From Streptomyces sp. AJS327 (GTDB lineage Bacteria; Actinomycetota; Actinomycetes; Streptomycetales; Streptomycetaceae), in the NCBI RefSeq assembly GCF_013450295.1, contig NZ_SKBR01000002.1:248001-312000 (forward strand): a stretch of DNA of 64,000 nt, read 5' to 3'. The translations under genes were made by a program, and so were the position numbers. Below the pieces are notes generated by a model. The model did no database searches. It saw only the letters and a program-made list of their open reading frames with translations, and was not told the DNA's origin. Shown piece by piece: positions 55,214 to 63,739 of the stretch; position 1 is the first letter of the stretch; each line of letters opens with the position of its first letter.

Positions 55214-55744
55214 TCAGCCACGGCTTCGGCGCCGGAACAGCAGCCGGGGGAGCGGCTTCGGAGTGGGGCGCCGGGTGGTCGCCTCGCTGGGCAGCGGGGC
55301 GGCGGCGAGCGAGGCGTCCGGCATCGACCCCGGCCGCTGACTCGGCTCCCCCGCGGGCTCCAGCCGCAGCACCCGGCACTCCCGCGCCCAGCGCTCCGCG
55401 ATCGTCCCGGCGTCCCGCGCGTTCAGCCGCTTGCCGCGCAGCTCCGCGACGGCCGCGCGCCACTCCTCGCCCTCCGGGGCGAGTTCCGTCACACGGGCGG
55501 GCCACACCACCAGCCGGGCCCCCTTCTCCTTGCCGCGCACGGTGACCGTCGCGCCGCCGCCGTCGGTCAGTCCGAGGCCGTCCAGCGGCTGTTCCACCGG
55601 GCCGCCACCCACCAGGTGCACCGCGCCCGCGTGCCAGACGTGCCACAGCGCGCGGGGCGGGCCCACCGGGCCGCGTACCCAGACGAACCCCGACTTCCTG
55701 GCGGCTTCCTCGACGAGGGCCCGATCGAGCGGTGTCTGCGTCAT
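55214..55744 (-). CDS. Conserved actinobacterial hypothetical protein, co-transcribed with corA
   Basis: This protein has 176 residues and starts 22 bases downstream of corA on the same strand. The N-terminal two-thirds (SGFVWVRGP, WHVWHAGAVHLVGGG, VTVRGKEKGARLVVWPARV) look like a small beta barrel similar to flavin-binding split barrels, but I see no cofactor motif. A Ser/Pro/Arg-rich tail follows. The function is unknown. Confidence 0.75.
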   Translation of the reverse strand: MTQTPLDRALVEEAARKSGFVWVRGPVGPPRALWHVWHAGAVHLVGGGPVEQPLDGLGLTDGGGATVTVRGKEKGARLVVWPARVTELAPEGEEWRAAVAELRGKRLNARDAGTIAERWARECRVLRLEPAGEPSQRPGSMPDASLAAAPLPSEATTRRPTPKPLPRLLFRRRSRG

Positions 55745-55766
55745 GGAGGCAGGCTATCGCCGGGTC

Positions 55767-56885
55767 TCACAGCCAGCCGTTCCGCTTGAACCCACGGTGG
55801 ATCGAGTAGCAGATGCCGACGATCAGTCCCATGACGGCCGGGTAGCCGTACTTCCACTGCAACTCCGGCATGTAGTCGAAGTTCATGCCGTAGATCCCGG
55901 CGATCATCGTCGGCACCGCGAAGATCGCGGCCCAGGAGGTGATCTTCCGCATGTCCTCGTTCTGCGCCACCGTGGCCTGCGCGAGGTTCGCCTGGAGGAT
56001 CGAGTTGAGCAGGTCGTCGAAGCCGAGCACCTGCTCGTTGACCCGGTCGAGGTGGTCGGCGACGTCCCGGAAGTACTTCTGCACGTCCGAGTCGACCAGC
56101 CGCATGGGCCGCTCGCTCAGCAGGTGCAGCGGACGCAGCAGCGGGGCGACGGCCCGCTTGAACTCCAGGACCTCCCGCTTGAGCTGGTAGATCCGCCCGG
56201 CGTCCGCCCCGCGCTTGCCGTTGCCCGCGGACTCCGAGAAGACCTGGATCTCGACGTCGTCGATGTCGTCCTGCATGGCGTCGGCCACCGCGAGGTAGCC
56301 GTCGACCGTCTGGTCCGCGATGGCGTGCAGCACCGCGGACGGGCCCTTCGCCAGCAGCTCCGGGTCGTCCTCCAGCCGGTGCCGGAGCGCGCGCAGCGAG
56401 CCCTGCCCACCGTGCCGCACCGTGATGATGTAGTCGGGCCCGGTGAAGCACATCACCTCGCCGGTCTCCACCACGCCCGTCTCCCCACGCCCGGCGGAGT
56501 ACGCCTCGGCGGACTCGACGTAGTGCAGCGTCTTCAGGACGGTGAACAGGCTCTCGTCGTACCGCTCCAGCTTGGGGCGCTGGTGGGCGTGGACCGCGTC
56601 CTCCACGGCGAGCGGGTGCAGCCCGAACTCCTGGGCGATGCCGGAGAACTCGCGCTCCGTCGGCTCGTGCAGCCCGATCCAGACGAACCCCGCTCCCGGT
56701 TCGGTGCGCACCGCGCGCAGCGCCTGCACGGGCGTGAGCTGGTCGCCGACGCGGCGCCCGCCGCGGTAGACGGCGCAGTCCACGATGGCGCTGTCGTACG
56801 CGGGGGACGCGCCGTGCTCGCTGAGGTGCGGGCGCTTGCGGAGCGAGGGCCGCACCACCGCGCGCAGTTCCTTGATCATCGACAT
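55767..56885 (-). CDS. corA: Magnesium/cobalt transporter CorA family protein
   Basis: This protein has 372 residues from the ATG at 56885, with GGGAGG upstream (a further ATG at 56879 is possible). The long cytoplasmic funnel has FVWIGLHEPTEREF, VEDAVHAHQRPKLERYD and FTGPDYIITVRHG. Two C-terminal spans flank the selectivity motif YGMNFDYMPEL, and the protein ends in basic residues (HRGFKRNGWL). It forms a pentameric Mg2+ or Co2+ channel. It heads an operon with the following hypothetical gene and has an unusually long upstream region. Confidence 0.95.
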   Translation of the reverse strand: MSMIKELRAVVRPSLRKRPHLSEHGASPAYDSAIVDCAVYRGGRRVGDQLTPVQALRAVRTEPGAGFVWIGLHEPTEREFSGIAQEFGLHPLAVEDAVHAHQRPKLERYDESLFTVLKTLHYVESAEAYSAGRGETGVVETGEVMCFTGPDYIITVRHGGQGSLRALRHRLEDDPELLAKGPSAVLHAIADQTVDGYLAVADAMQDDIDDVEIQVFSESAGNGKRGADAGRIYQLKREVLEFKRAVAPLLRPLHLLSERPMRLVDSDVQKYFRDVADHLDRVNEQVLGFDDLLNSILQANLAQATVAQNEDMRKITSWAAIFAVPTMIAGIYGMNFDYMPELQWKYGYPAVMGLIVGICYSIHRGFKRNGWL

Positions 56886-57262
56886 GGGTACCTCCCGGTA
56901 TGCCATGCCGTCCGCGGCGGGCGCAGCGCTGCCCGGAATGGGGACCTACTCCACGCTGTCAGCAGGAGGTCCGCAAAGCGGGCACCGCGCGAGGGCCGGG
57001 GACGACGAGAGCTGGTTGACAGATCGGATGACCAGCCCGCTCTTCCGTGCGCGCACCGGGAGTCCCGAACCCCCGGGCCGAGTCACCGGACCCCGAATCC
57101 CGCGGAGAGCACCGGCCGGACGGGTGGGGCGCGGTGGAGTCCTGGAACCCGGGCTTCCACGAGCGCGTGCGCCGCGGGATTTCCACGGAACACGAACCCG
57201 GTGCCGACCGGGCGGAGTTCAGCCGTCGTGCGACGGACTGTCGGGAGAACGGCGGCGGAGTC

Positions 57263-57328
57263 TCAGCGGCGGTGCCGCGTCGTCGATACGGAAGAGCGAC
57301 TGGTACTGCACGGTCGACTCGGATCCAT
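57263..57328 (-). CDS. Candidate 21-residue leader peptide upstream of corA
   Basis: An ATG at 57328 is preceded, after eight bases, by AGGAGGTG (57344-57337). It opens 21 codons (Ser/Thr/Arg-rich) ending TGA at 57263-57265. It lies 378 bases upstream of corA on the same strand. The binding site is better than those of most genes here, but an overlapping GTG reading frame exists and no homology is known. Confidence 0.3.
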   Translation of the reverse strand: MDPSRPCSTSRSSVSTTRHRR

Positions 57329-57500
57329 GCCAGCCCCACCTCCTCCGTTCGGTCCCTGCGAGGGATGCCTGCCACGAACGCTGACCAGTCGTCAACGGTA
57401 GCACCCGGTACGCCCCACGGTGTGCTTTCCGGCCAGCCCGTGAACTGCCGCACCGCGCCCGGCCGGACGCCGGACCGCGCGCCCCCGGACGACCAGCGGC

Positions 57501-57565
57501 GACCCGTCGACCTGGCGACCGGCCAGCGGCCAACCGGCGAAGATCGACCCATCGACCTGTCGACC
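57501..57565. repeat. Imperfect 20-base direct repeat
   Basis: The sequence at 57501-57520 recurs at 57546-57565 with two mismatches (core TCGACCTG, flanked by GACCC and CGACC). The repeats are 45 bases apart, in the corA/SUFU intergenic region. Confidence 0.6.
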
Positions 57566-57689
57566 CGAATCCCCCTCCCCGCTCCCGTCCCGCTCCCGTG
57601 CCGCGCCCGTGCCGCGTTCACCGCACCGGCCTGACCTGCTCGACCGGGCGGACGTCCCGCCCACCCGTGCTCGCGCCTATGCTCGCGCC

Positions 57690-58337
57690 ATGGCTGACGT
57701 CCTCCCCCTTGTCGAACGGCGGCTGCGCGAGGCGCTCGGCGAGCCGGACGCCCGGGCCGCCGTGACCTTCCTCGGCGCCGACCGCGTCGAGGTGCTCCGC
57801 TTCCTCGACCACGTCGAACCCGAACGGGAACCGGAGCGGGAGAACGAACCGGAACGGGAACCGGAACCCGGACGGGTGGTGGTGCGGTACGTGACGCTCG
57901 GGATGTCGGCCGCCCCGATGACCGACCCCGCAGCCGCGCTGGCCGACCCCGAGCGCGGCCCACGCGCCGAACTCGTCCTCTCGGTGCGCGCCGGGCTCGC
58001 CGACACCGACAAGGCGCTCCGGCCGCTCGCCGTGCTGGCCGCCAGCCCGCAGGTCGAGGGCGTGGTGGTGGCCCCCGGCGCCTCGCTGGACCTGGGCGAA
58101 CCGCTGTGGCCGGGCGCCCCGTACACCTCCGTGCTGGTGGCGGAGCCCGGCGGGCTCGTCGCCGACGTGGAGCTGCCCGAGCCGCGGGAGCCGGTGCGGT
58201 TCATGCCACTGCTGCCCATGACGCCCAACGAGGCGGCGTGGAAGCGGGTGCACGGCGCCGCCGCGCTGGAGGAGCGCTGGTTGCGGCACGGTACGGACCT
58301 GCGCGACCCGCTGCGCGCCTCCGTCCCCCTCGGCTGA
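57690..58337 (+). CDS. Suppressor-of-fused (SUFU) domain protein
   Basis: This protein has 215 residues from the ATG at 57690. The sequence VRYVTLGMSAAPMTDP, ELVLSVRAG, LWPGAPYTSVLVAEPG and LPMTPNEAAWKRVHG is the bacterial SUFU domain (PF05076), a family found in toxin-immunity and other loci. A Glu/Pro/Arg repeat (EPEREPERENEPEREP, near residues 43-60) interrupts the domain. No toxin gene is adjacent. The function in this context is unknown. Confidence 0.85.
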   Translation: MADVLPLVERRLREALGEPDARAAVTFLGADRVEVLRFLDHVEPEREPERENEPEREPEPGRVVVRYVTLGMSAAPMTDPAAALADPERGPRAELVLSVRAGLADTDKALRPLAVLAASPQVEGVVVAPGASLDLGEPLWPGAPYTSVLVAEPGGLVADVELPEPREPVRFMPLLPMTPNEAAWKRVHGAAALEERWLRHGTDLRDPLRASVPLG

Positions 58338-58476
58338 CTGACGCCTCCGCCGAAGGTGGGGGCGCCGCGGTGCCCCGGGTCGCCTCCGCCGCTCCACCCC
58401 GCGCTCCGATGCGCCCAACCTCCGCGCGGGTGATCGTCCTTGACGCGAGGGGAGCCGGGTAGCACCGTGGATCCTC

Positions 58477-59115
58477 ATGAGGGGCGAACCCAGTTGCCCG
58501 AAGTGCGGTGGCCGGGTCCGGGCGCCCGGCCTTTTCGCCGACTCCTGGCAGTGCGATCTGCACGGCACGGTGCATCCGCTCCAGCCGGTCATCCCGCCCA
58601 GCGTCGAGGCGCTCGCCGTGGCCGTCGGCCGGACCAGGGTGCCCGTGTGGATGCTCTGGCCGCTGCCGGTCGGCTGGCTGTTCACCGGCGTCGCCAGCGC
58701 GGGCGACGACCGCAGCGGTGGCCGAGCCACCGCCGTCGCCTGCTCCGGTCCGAGCCCCCTCGGGGGGACGGGTGAACTGCTCCTGGTGGCCGAGGAGTTG
58801 GGCGTCGGTCTCGGAGCCAGGTACGCCGGCATCCCCGGCCCCGACCCGGGGCCGCAGATCTGCGGCGGGCGGCCGCCGAACGTCAAGGTGCTGGCCGCCG
58901 GGCGACCCACCCCGCTCTGGCACGTCGCCGGGTCCCCGGACGACCGCGCGGTGTTCGCGGGGGAGGCCTGCGGGCTCTGGCTGTGGGCGATCGTCTGGCC
59001 GGAGATGTCCGGACTGCTGCTCTACGACGAACTCGTGCTGACCGACCTGCGAGACGCGGGCGCCGAGGTCGACCTGCTGCCCTGCGGCGCGCTCTCGCCC
59101 CGCCTGCTCGGCTGA
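58477..59115 (+). CDS. Zinc-ribbon-containing conserved protein (DUF6758-like)
   Basis: This protein has 212 residues. The N-terminus CPKCGGRVRAPGLFADSWQC-DLHG holds a C-x2-C and C/H zinc ribbon, then VEALAVAVGRTRVPVWMLWP. The rest is Gly/Leu-rich with weak hydrophobic stretches (LPVGWLFTGVASAG, GLWLWAIVWPEMSGLLLYDE). It resembles the streptomycete family I recall as DUF6758, which I could not confirm. It is followed by the PHP gene. Confidence 0.75.
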   Translation: MRGEPSCPKCGGRVRAPGLFADSWQCDLHGTVHPLQPVIPPSVEALAVAVGRTRVPVWMLWPLPVGWLFTGVASAGDDRSGGRATAVACSGPSPLGGTGELLLVAEELGVGLGARYAGIPGPDPGPQICGGRPPNVKVLAAGRPTPLWHVAGSPDDRAVFAGEACGLWLWAIVWPEMSGLLLYDELVLTDLRDAGAEVDLLPCGALSPRLLG

Positions 59116-59393
59116 GGCCCCCTCCCAACGGGCACCGCCACACCGCCGGTCCGGGCGCGGAAGGGCGACCGGGCGGTCCCGGCGCACCCGCCCAGCCTGT
59201 GCGCCGCACGCTCTGACCTGCGACGACGCCGTACTCCACGGGTTCCCGGCCGGTACGGCGCGCCCCCGTGTCGGCCGTGCGCCCCTCACTCCGCGCATGC
59301 GGAACCGCCGACCGGGGGACAGCTATCCTGGACCGCGCCCGCACCGCCGTGCGCCTTCCGTCCGCCGCCCCGTCAGCCCGTTGGAGTCCCGTC

Positions 59394-60251
59394 GTGCGCA
59401 TCGACCTGCACACCCACTCCACCGCCTCGGACGGTACCGACACCCCCGCCGAGCTGGTACGCGCGGCGGCGGCCGAGGGACTCGACGTCGTGGCGCTGAC
59501 CGACCACGACACCGTCGCCGGGCACGTGGCGGCGCTGAGGGCGCTGCCGCCCGAACTCACCCTGGTCACCGGCGCCGAACTCTCCTGCCGCCTCGGCGGC
59601 GTGAGCCTGCACATGCTCGCCTACCTCTTCGACCCCGAGGAGCCCGAGCTGGCCCGGGAGCGGGAACTCGTCCGGGACGACCGGATCCCCCGCGCCCAGG
59701 CCATCGTGCGCCGGCTGCGGGAGCTGGAGGTGCCCGTCACCTGGGAGCGGGTCGCGCAGATCGCGGGGGACGGCGCGGTGGGGCGCCCGCACATCGCCAC
59801 CGCGATGGTCGAGGCGGGCGTCATCGCGACCGTCTCGGACGCCTTCACCAGCGAGTGGATCGGGGGCGACGGCCGCGCCTACGTCGGCAAGCACGAACTC
59901 GACCCGTTCGACGCGCTGCGCCTGATCAAGGGGGCTGGCGGGGTCGCCGTCCTCGCGCACCCGCTGGCCGCCAAACGGGGCCGGTGCCTGCCGGAGAGCG
60001 CGATCGCGGAACTGGCCGCCGCCGGACTCGACGGCGTCGAGGTGGACCACATGGACCACGACGCGGACACCCGCCGCCGACTGCGGGGCCTCGCCACCGA
60101 GTTGGGCATCCTGACCACCGGGTCCAGCGACTACCACGGCACGCGCAAGACCTGCCGGCTCGGCGAGAACACCACCGACCCCGAGGTCTACGCGGAGATC
60201 GTCGCCCGCAGCAGCGGAGCCGAACCCCTCACCGGTCTGACGGTTCGCTGA
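59394..60251 (+). CDS. PHP domain phosphoesterase
   Basis: This protein has 285 residues from the GTG at 59394 (TTGGAG upstream). It opens RIDLHTHSTASDG (His6, His8 metal ligands), then ALTDHDTVAGH, GAELSC, GRPHIATAMV, AHPLAAK and SSDYHGTRK, all PHP motifs. Family members cleave nucleoside 3',5'-bisphosphates or short RNA in a 5' to 3' direction, as in RNase AM (YciV). A three-metal phosphoesterase is certain; the substrate is inferred. The 3' end overlaps the convergent hydrolase gene by 23 bases. Confidence 0.92.
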   Translation: MRIDLHTHSTASDGTDTPAELVRAAAAEGLDVVALTDHDTVAGHVAALRALPPELTLVTGAELSCRLGGVSLHMLAYLFDPEEPELARERELVRDDRIPRAQAIVRRLRELEVPVTWERVAQIAGDGAVGRPHIATAMVEAGVIATVSDAFTSEWIGGDGRAYVGKHELDPFDALRLIKGAGGVAVLAHPLAAKRGRCLPESAIAELAAAGLDGVEVDHMDHDADTRRRLRGLATELGILTTGSSDYHGTRKTCRLGENTTDPEVYAEIVARSSGAEPLTGLTVR

Positions 60252-61191
60252 CACCACCCCGGGCGCGGGCCGCGCGGGCCGAGGCGGGCGCACCCCGTCC
60301 GGTGGGCCGCTCCGCGTCCCGCGCCCAGAAGTCCAGCAGCGCGGCGGCGGTCTCGGCGGGGCGCTCGGCGTTCGGTGAGTGTCCCGCGCCGGGCACCGTA
60401 GTGCGCCGCGCCCCCAGCCGTACGGCCATCTCGTCCAGCCAGGGCACCGGCCAATTGTCGTCCACCTCCCCTGAGACGACGTGCAGCGGCGGCCCGGCGG
60501 TGGCCAGTTCCGCCACCCGGTCCGGTTCGTCCATCAACTGCTGTGCGGTGGCGGAGAGTTGCTCGGGGACCGTCGCCAGCCAGCGCTCCCGGAGGAAGTC
60601 GGTGATGGCGGGCGGCGTCAGCGGGTCCTCCGCGTCCGGCGGATCGAGGGCACGCATCGCCTCCCAGATCGCGGGCATGTCCAGCGTCGGCAGCGCCTCC
60701 CGCAGCATCCGCAGCCGCTCCCGCTGACCCGGCGCGACCCCGGCGGGCCCACTGCTCATCAACGTCAGCGAGGCGAAGCGACCCGGGTCCCGCAGCACCG
60801 CGCGCCGGGCGATCAGGCCACCGAGCGAGTGCCCGACGAGATGGAGCGGCGGGACCGGCCCACCGGGACCGGACGGCGCCGGAGCGGCCAGCGTCCGCGC
60901 CATCTCCAGTACGTCCAGGGCCAGTTCGGCGGGGGCGTAGGCGCGCTCGTCCCGGGGGCCCGGCGACTGGTACTGGCCCCGGCCGTCCACCGCCAGCACC
61001 CGGTAGCCCGCCTCGGCCAGCGGCGCCAGCAGGGCGATGAAGTCCTCCTTGCTGCCGGTGAAGCCCGGCACGAGCAGCACGCTGCCCCGCCGGGCGGTGC
61101 CCAGCTCGTGCGCGGCGAACTCCCCGCGGGCGGTGCCCAGACGGTAGGCGCGCAGACCGGTCGGCGCGTCGAGGAACGGCGGCTTGCTCAT
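60229..61191 (-). CDS. Alpha/beta hydrolase
   Basis: This protein has 320 residues from the ATG at 61191. The nucleophile elbow is GHSLGG, the oxyanion region LVPGFTGSKED, and the final His lies in GAGHSPNAERP. DGRGQYQSPG fits the usual beta4 Asp region. The substrate is not predictable. It lies 419 bases downstream of the helicase stop on the same strand. Confidence 0.92.
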   Translation of the reverse strand: MSKPPFLDAPTGLRAYRLGTARGEFAAHELGTARRGSVLLVPGFTGSKEDFIALLAPLAEAGYRVLAVDGRGQYQSPGPRDERAYAPAELALDVLEMARTLAAPAPSGPGGPVPPLHLVGHSLGGLIARRAVLRDPGRFASLTLMSSGPAGVAPGQRERLRMLREALPTLDMPAIWEAMRALDPPDAEDPLTPPAITDFLRERWLATVPEQLSATAQQLMDEPDRVAELATAGPPLHVVSGEVDDNWPVPWLDEMAVRLGARRTTVPGAGHSPNAERPAETAAALLDFWARDAERPTGRGAPASARAARARGGVSEPSDR

Positions 61192-61370
61192 GTTCCGGAC
61201 GCTACCCGCCCTGCCGCCGCCGGGAGAACTCCCCGGCAGGCCAGGTGGGCGGGGTGTCCGCCGCCCCCACGCGGCCGCCACCGAGGGGCCGCGCCGTTCC
61301 GGCGGAGACCGCCGGAACACCGGCGTACACCCGGGCCGGGGGCGGGAGTTGGGGCCCGGAGCCATGGGGC

Positions 61371-61409
61371 GCGGTCCCGCGACGCGGGACCGCCCTCCAT
61401 GGTGGAGGG
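61371..61409. repeat. Two adjoining inverted repeats
   Basis: GCGGTCCCG (61371-61379) pairs with CGGGACCGC (61385-61393) around a five-base loop. CCCTCCA (61393-61399) then pairs with TGGAGGG (61403-61409) around TGG. The two hairpins share one base and lie upstream of the hydrolase gene. Confidence 0.65.
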
Positions 61410-61556
61410 ACCACGGGGGAGGGGAGGGCGGAGCGTCCGCCCGGCCCGTCCGGGGTGCCGGGCGCCGTACCGCCCGGCCGAAAAGAGACGAGCGCACGCT
61501 CCCTCGCGTGCGCTCCCCGGAGCCGTGCCCGGTGGCTCCCGCCGGGCGCGGATCAC

Positions 61557-61605
61557 GCCGGAGGCGGTGAACACCACCGGGTCACACCGGTGGTGTGCCT
61601 CCGGC
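61557..61605 (-). terminator. Terminator of the DEAD-box helicase gene
   Basis: GCCGGAGGC (61557-61565) pairs with GCCTCCGGC (61597-61605), and ACACCACCGG (61571-61580) with CCGGTGGTGT (61587-61596). A five-base bulge separates the stems and a six-base loop closes them. It begins six bases beyond the stop codon. Confidence 0.85.
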
Positions 61606-61610
61606 ACGGA

Positions 61611-63308
61611 TCAGCTGTCCGCCGACTCCGACGTGCCGCTCCTCCCGCCCCGGGTGCGGCGCCTGCGCGGCCGGGAGGACGAGGACGGGGCCTCCCCGGC
61701 CGATGCGGGAGCGCTCGCCCCGGAGGCGCTGGCCGACGCCGTGCTCGCGGAGCCCGACTCGGTCCCCGCCGACGCGGCCGATCCGGCCCGCGAACGCCGC
61801 CGGCGGCGGCGCGGGGTGTGCGGCGCCTTGGCCGCGGCGTCCTCCGGCCCGCTGGCCGAAGCCCGCTCGTCCTGCTCCCGCCCGGCCGACGAGCCGTCCC
61901 GCTCGGTGACGTTCACCCCGGCCCGGGTGCGGCGCCGCTGACGCTGCGGCCTGGTCCGCGCCGGACGCTCGGTCTTCTCCGACCGGCCGCCGCCCGCCGA
62001 CCTGCCGCCGTGGCCGCGCCCGCCGGTCTCCCCGAGGTCCTCGACCTCCTCGGCCGACAGTCCGGCCCGGGTCCGCTCGCCGCGCGGCAGTATGCCCTTC
62101 GTGCCCTCGGGGATACTCAGCGCCTGGTACAGGTGCGGCGAGGTGGAGTAGGTCTCCGCCGGGTCGTGGAAGTCCAGCCCCAGCGCCTTGTTGATCAGCT
62201 GCCAGCGCGGGATGTCGTCCCAGTCGACCAGGGTGACGGCGGTACCCGAGGCGCCCGCCCGGCCGGTCCGGCCGATGCGGTGCAGGTAGGTCTTCTCGTC
62301 GTCCGGCGTCTGGTAGTTGATGACATGCGTCACACCGTCGACGTCGATACCGCGCGCCGCCACGTCGGTGCAGACCAGCACGTCCACCTTGCCGTTCCGG
62401 AAGGCGCGCAGCGCCTGCTCCCGGGCGCCCTGGCCCAGGTCGCCGTGGACCGCGCCGGAGGCGAAGCCCCGCCGCCCGAGTTGCTCGGCCACGTCGGCGG
62501 CGGTGCGCTTGGTGCGGCAGAAGATCATCGTCAGCCCGCGGCCCTCGGCCTGGAGGATGCGGGAGACCATCTCGGGCTTGTCCATGGAGTGCGCGCGGAA
62601 GACGTGCTGCTCCGTGTTGGCGACCGTCTGGCCCTCGTCGTCGGGGGCCGTCGCGCGGATGTGTGTGGGCTGGCTCATGTACCGCCGGGCCAGCGAGATC
62701 ACCTGGCCGGGCATGGTCGCCGAGAACAGCATGGTCTGCCGCCGCGCGGGCAGCATCTGCACGATCTTCTCGACGTCCGGCAGGAAGCCGAGGTCCAGCA
62801 TCTCGTCGGCCTCGTCCAGCACCAGCGCCCTGATCTGGGAGAGCCGCAGCTTCTTCTGGCCCGCCAGGTCCAGCAGCCGCCCGGGGGTGCCGACGACCAC
62901 GTCGACGCCCTTCCGTAGCGCCTCGACCTGGGGCTCGTAGGCCCGGCCGCCGTAGATGGCCAGGACACGGACGTTCCGCACCTTCCCGGCCGTCAGCAGG
63001 TCGTTGGTGACCTGCTGGCACAGCTCCCGGGTGGGAACGACGACGAGCGCCTGCGGCGCGTCACTCAGGTCCTCGGGCCGTGCCCGGCCGGCCTCGACGT
63101 CCGCCGGGACGGTGACGGACTCCAGGAGCGGCAGGCCGAAGCCCAGCGTCTTGCCGGTACCGGTCTTCGCCTGGCCGATGACGTCCGTGCCCGCGAGGGC
63201 GACGGGAAGGGTCATCTCCTGGATGGGGAAAGGGGACGTGATGCCGACGGCTTCCAACGCCTCGGCCGTCTCGGAAAGGATTCCGAGTTCTCTAAACGTG
63301 GTGGACAG
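61611..63308 (-). CDS. DEAD-box ATP-dependent RNA helicase (apparent CTG start)
   Basis: This protein has about 565 residues. Motifs are the Q motif FPIQEM, AKTGTGKT, PTRELC, LVLDEADEMLDLG, LFSATMPG, and HRIGRTGRAG in the second RecA-like domain. A basic, low-complexity C-tail (Arg/Ser/Ala-rich, about 150 residues) follows and likely binds RNA. The family's N-terminus STTFRELGIL is encoded directly after a CTG (63308-63306), with GAGG eight bases upstream. A TTG at 63257 is the first conventional start but would remove it. It probably remodels mRNA or ribosomes in the cold. Confidence 0.93.
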   Translation of the reverse strand: MSTTFRELGILSETAEALEAVGITSPFPIQEMTLPVALAGTDVIGQAKTGTGKTLGFGLPLLESVTVPADVEAGRARPEDLSDAPQALVVVPTRELCQQVTNDLLTAGKVRNVRVLAIYGGRAYEPQVEALRKGVDVVVGTPGRLLDLAGQKKLRLSQIRALVLDEADEMLDLGFLPDVEKIVQMLPARRQTMLFSATMPGQVISLARRYMSQPTHIRATAPDDEGQTVANTEQHVFRAHSMDKPEMVSRILQAEGRGLTMIFCRTKRTAADVAEQLGRRGFASGAVHGDLGQGAREQALRAFRNGKVDVLVCTDVAARGIDVDGVTHVINYQTPDDEKTYLHRIGRTGRAGASGTAVTLVDWDDIPRWQLINKALGLDFHDPAETYSTSPHLYQALSIPEGTKGILPRGERTRAGLSAEEVEDLGETGGRGHGGRSAGGGRSEKTERPARTRPQRQRRRTRAGVNVTERDGSSAGREQDERASASGPEDAAAKAPHTPRRRRRRSRAGSAASAGTESGSASTASASASGASAPASAGEAPSSSSRPRRRRTRGGRSGTSESADS

Positions 63309-63739
63309 GATGCTTGCCTCTTCTGTGTGACGCGCGGCAGCGGCGAGGGGGCGAACCCCTCAGAGGGAGCGAGGAGTGGTCCGCACCGCACCAAGGCGGC
63401 GGCTGTGGTCGGCCCGCCGTCGGTGCGGGGCCGCGTACTCTCGCTCAAGCGCCTACTCGCGCGAGCGGCCCCTCTGGGCGCGATCCGTGCGGGGAGCACG
63501 AGCCGCGTGGAGGGCTGTCAGGCCGGAGCCGATCGGGCCACCGACCGGGCATCCGCGTTCATGCGTAGATGTTCCTGCGTAGTACTCAAGCGGGGCCCAC
63601 CTCGCGGCGGACCCAATAGCACTGTACCCCGGATCCGCGCATATGTACCGAGGCGATTGTTGTGTACGAGCCATATGAGGTCGCCCCGGGTCCGCTCCGG
63701 CCGCCTCCCCGGCTGGTGGCGGGGGCTATCGTGCGCGGT
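63309..63739. other. Divergent region upstream of helicase and ferritin-like genes
   Basis: No conventional gene is seen. Bases 63585-63690 are clearly AT-richer (CATATGTACC, TTGTTGTGTACG) and should carry divergent promoters. A TACAGT reading leftward is a possible -10 for the helicase, which would give a leader of about 300 bases. A 14-codon ORF at 63518-63562 (- strand) lies within it. Confidence 0.45.

Larger units (their letters stand above)
56886..57689. other. Long region upstream of corA and the SUFU gene
   Basis: No conventional gene fits in these 804 bases between divergent starts. It holds a 21-codon ORF with a perfect Shine-Dalgarno sequence on the - strand (57263-57328), and two imperfect 20-base direct repeats (57501-57520 and 57546-57565, two mismatches). 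It probably contains the corA promoter and leader, and could hold a decayed gene, since reading frames here are open but unlike any family. Confidence 0.5.
61192..61610. other. Hairpin-rich intergenic region
   Basis: No gene is supported between helicase and hydrolase genes (both on the - strand). The region contains the helicase terminator at 61557-61605 and two adjacent hairpins at 61371-61409. The leftmost part near 61192-61260 should hold the hydrolase promoter. Confidence 0.5.

Noticed and set aside
57047..57634. Gene on the + strand between corA and the SUFU gene
   Set aside because: The 195-residue frame is low in hydrophobic residues, has no plausible binding site and resembles no family; frames on both strands are equally open.
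63376..63582. 68-residue gene on the + strand upstream of the ferritin-like gene
   Set aside because: It lacks a binding site, is Arg-rich and overlaps the presumed helicase leader; no resemblance to known proteins.
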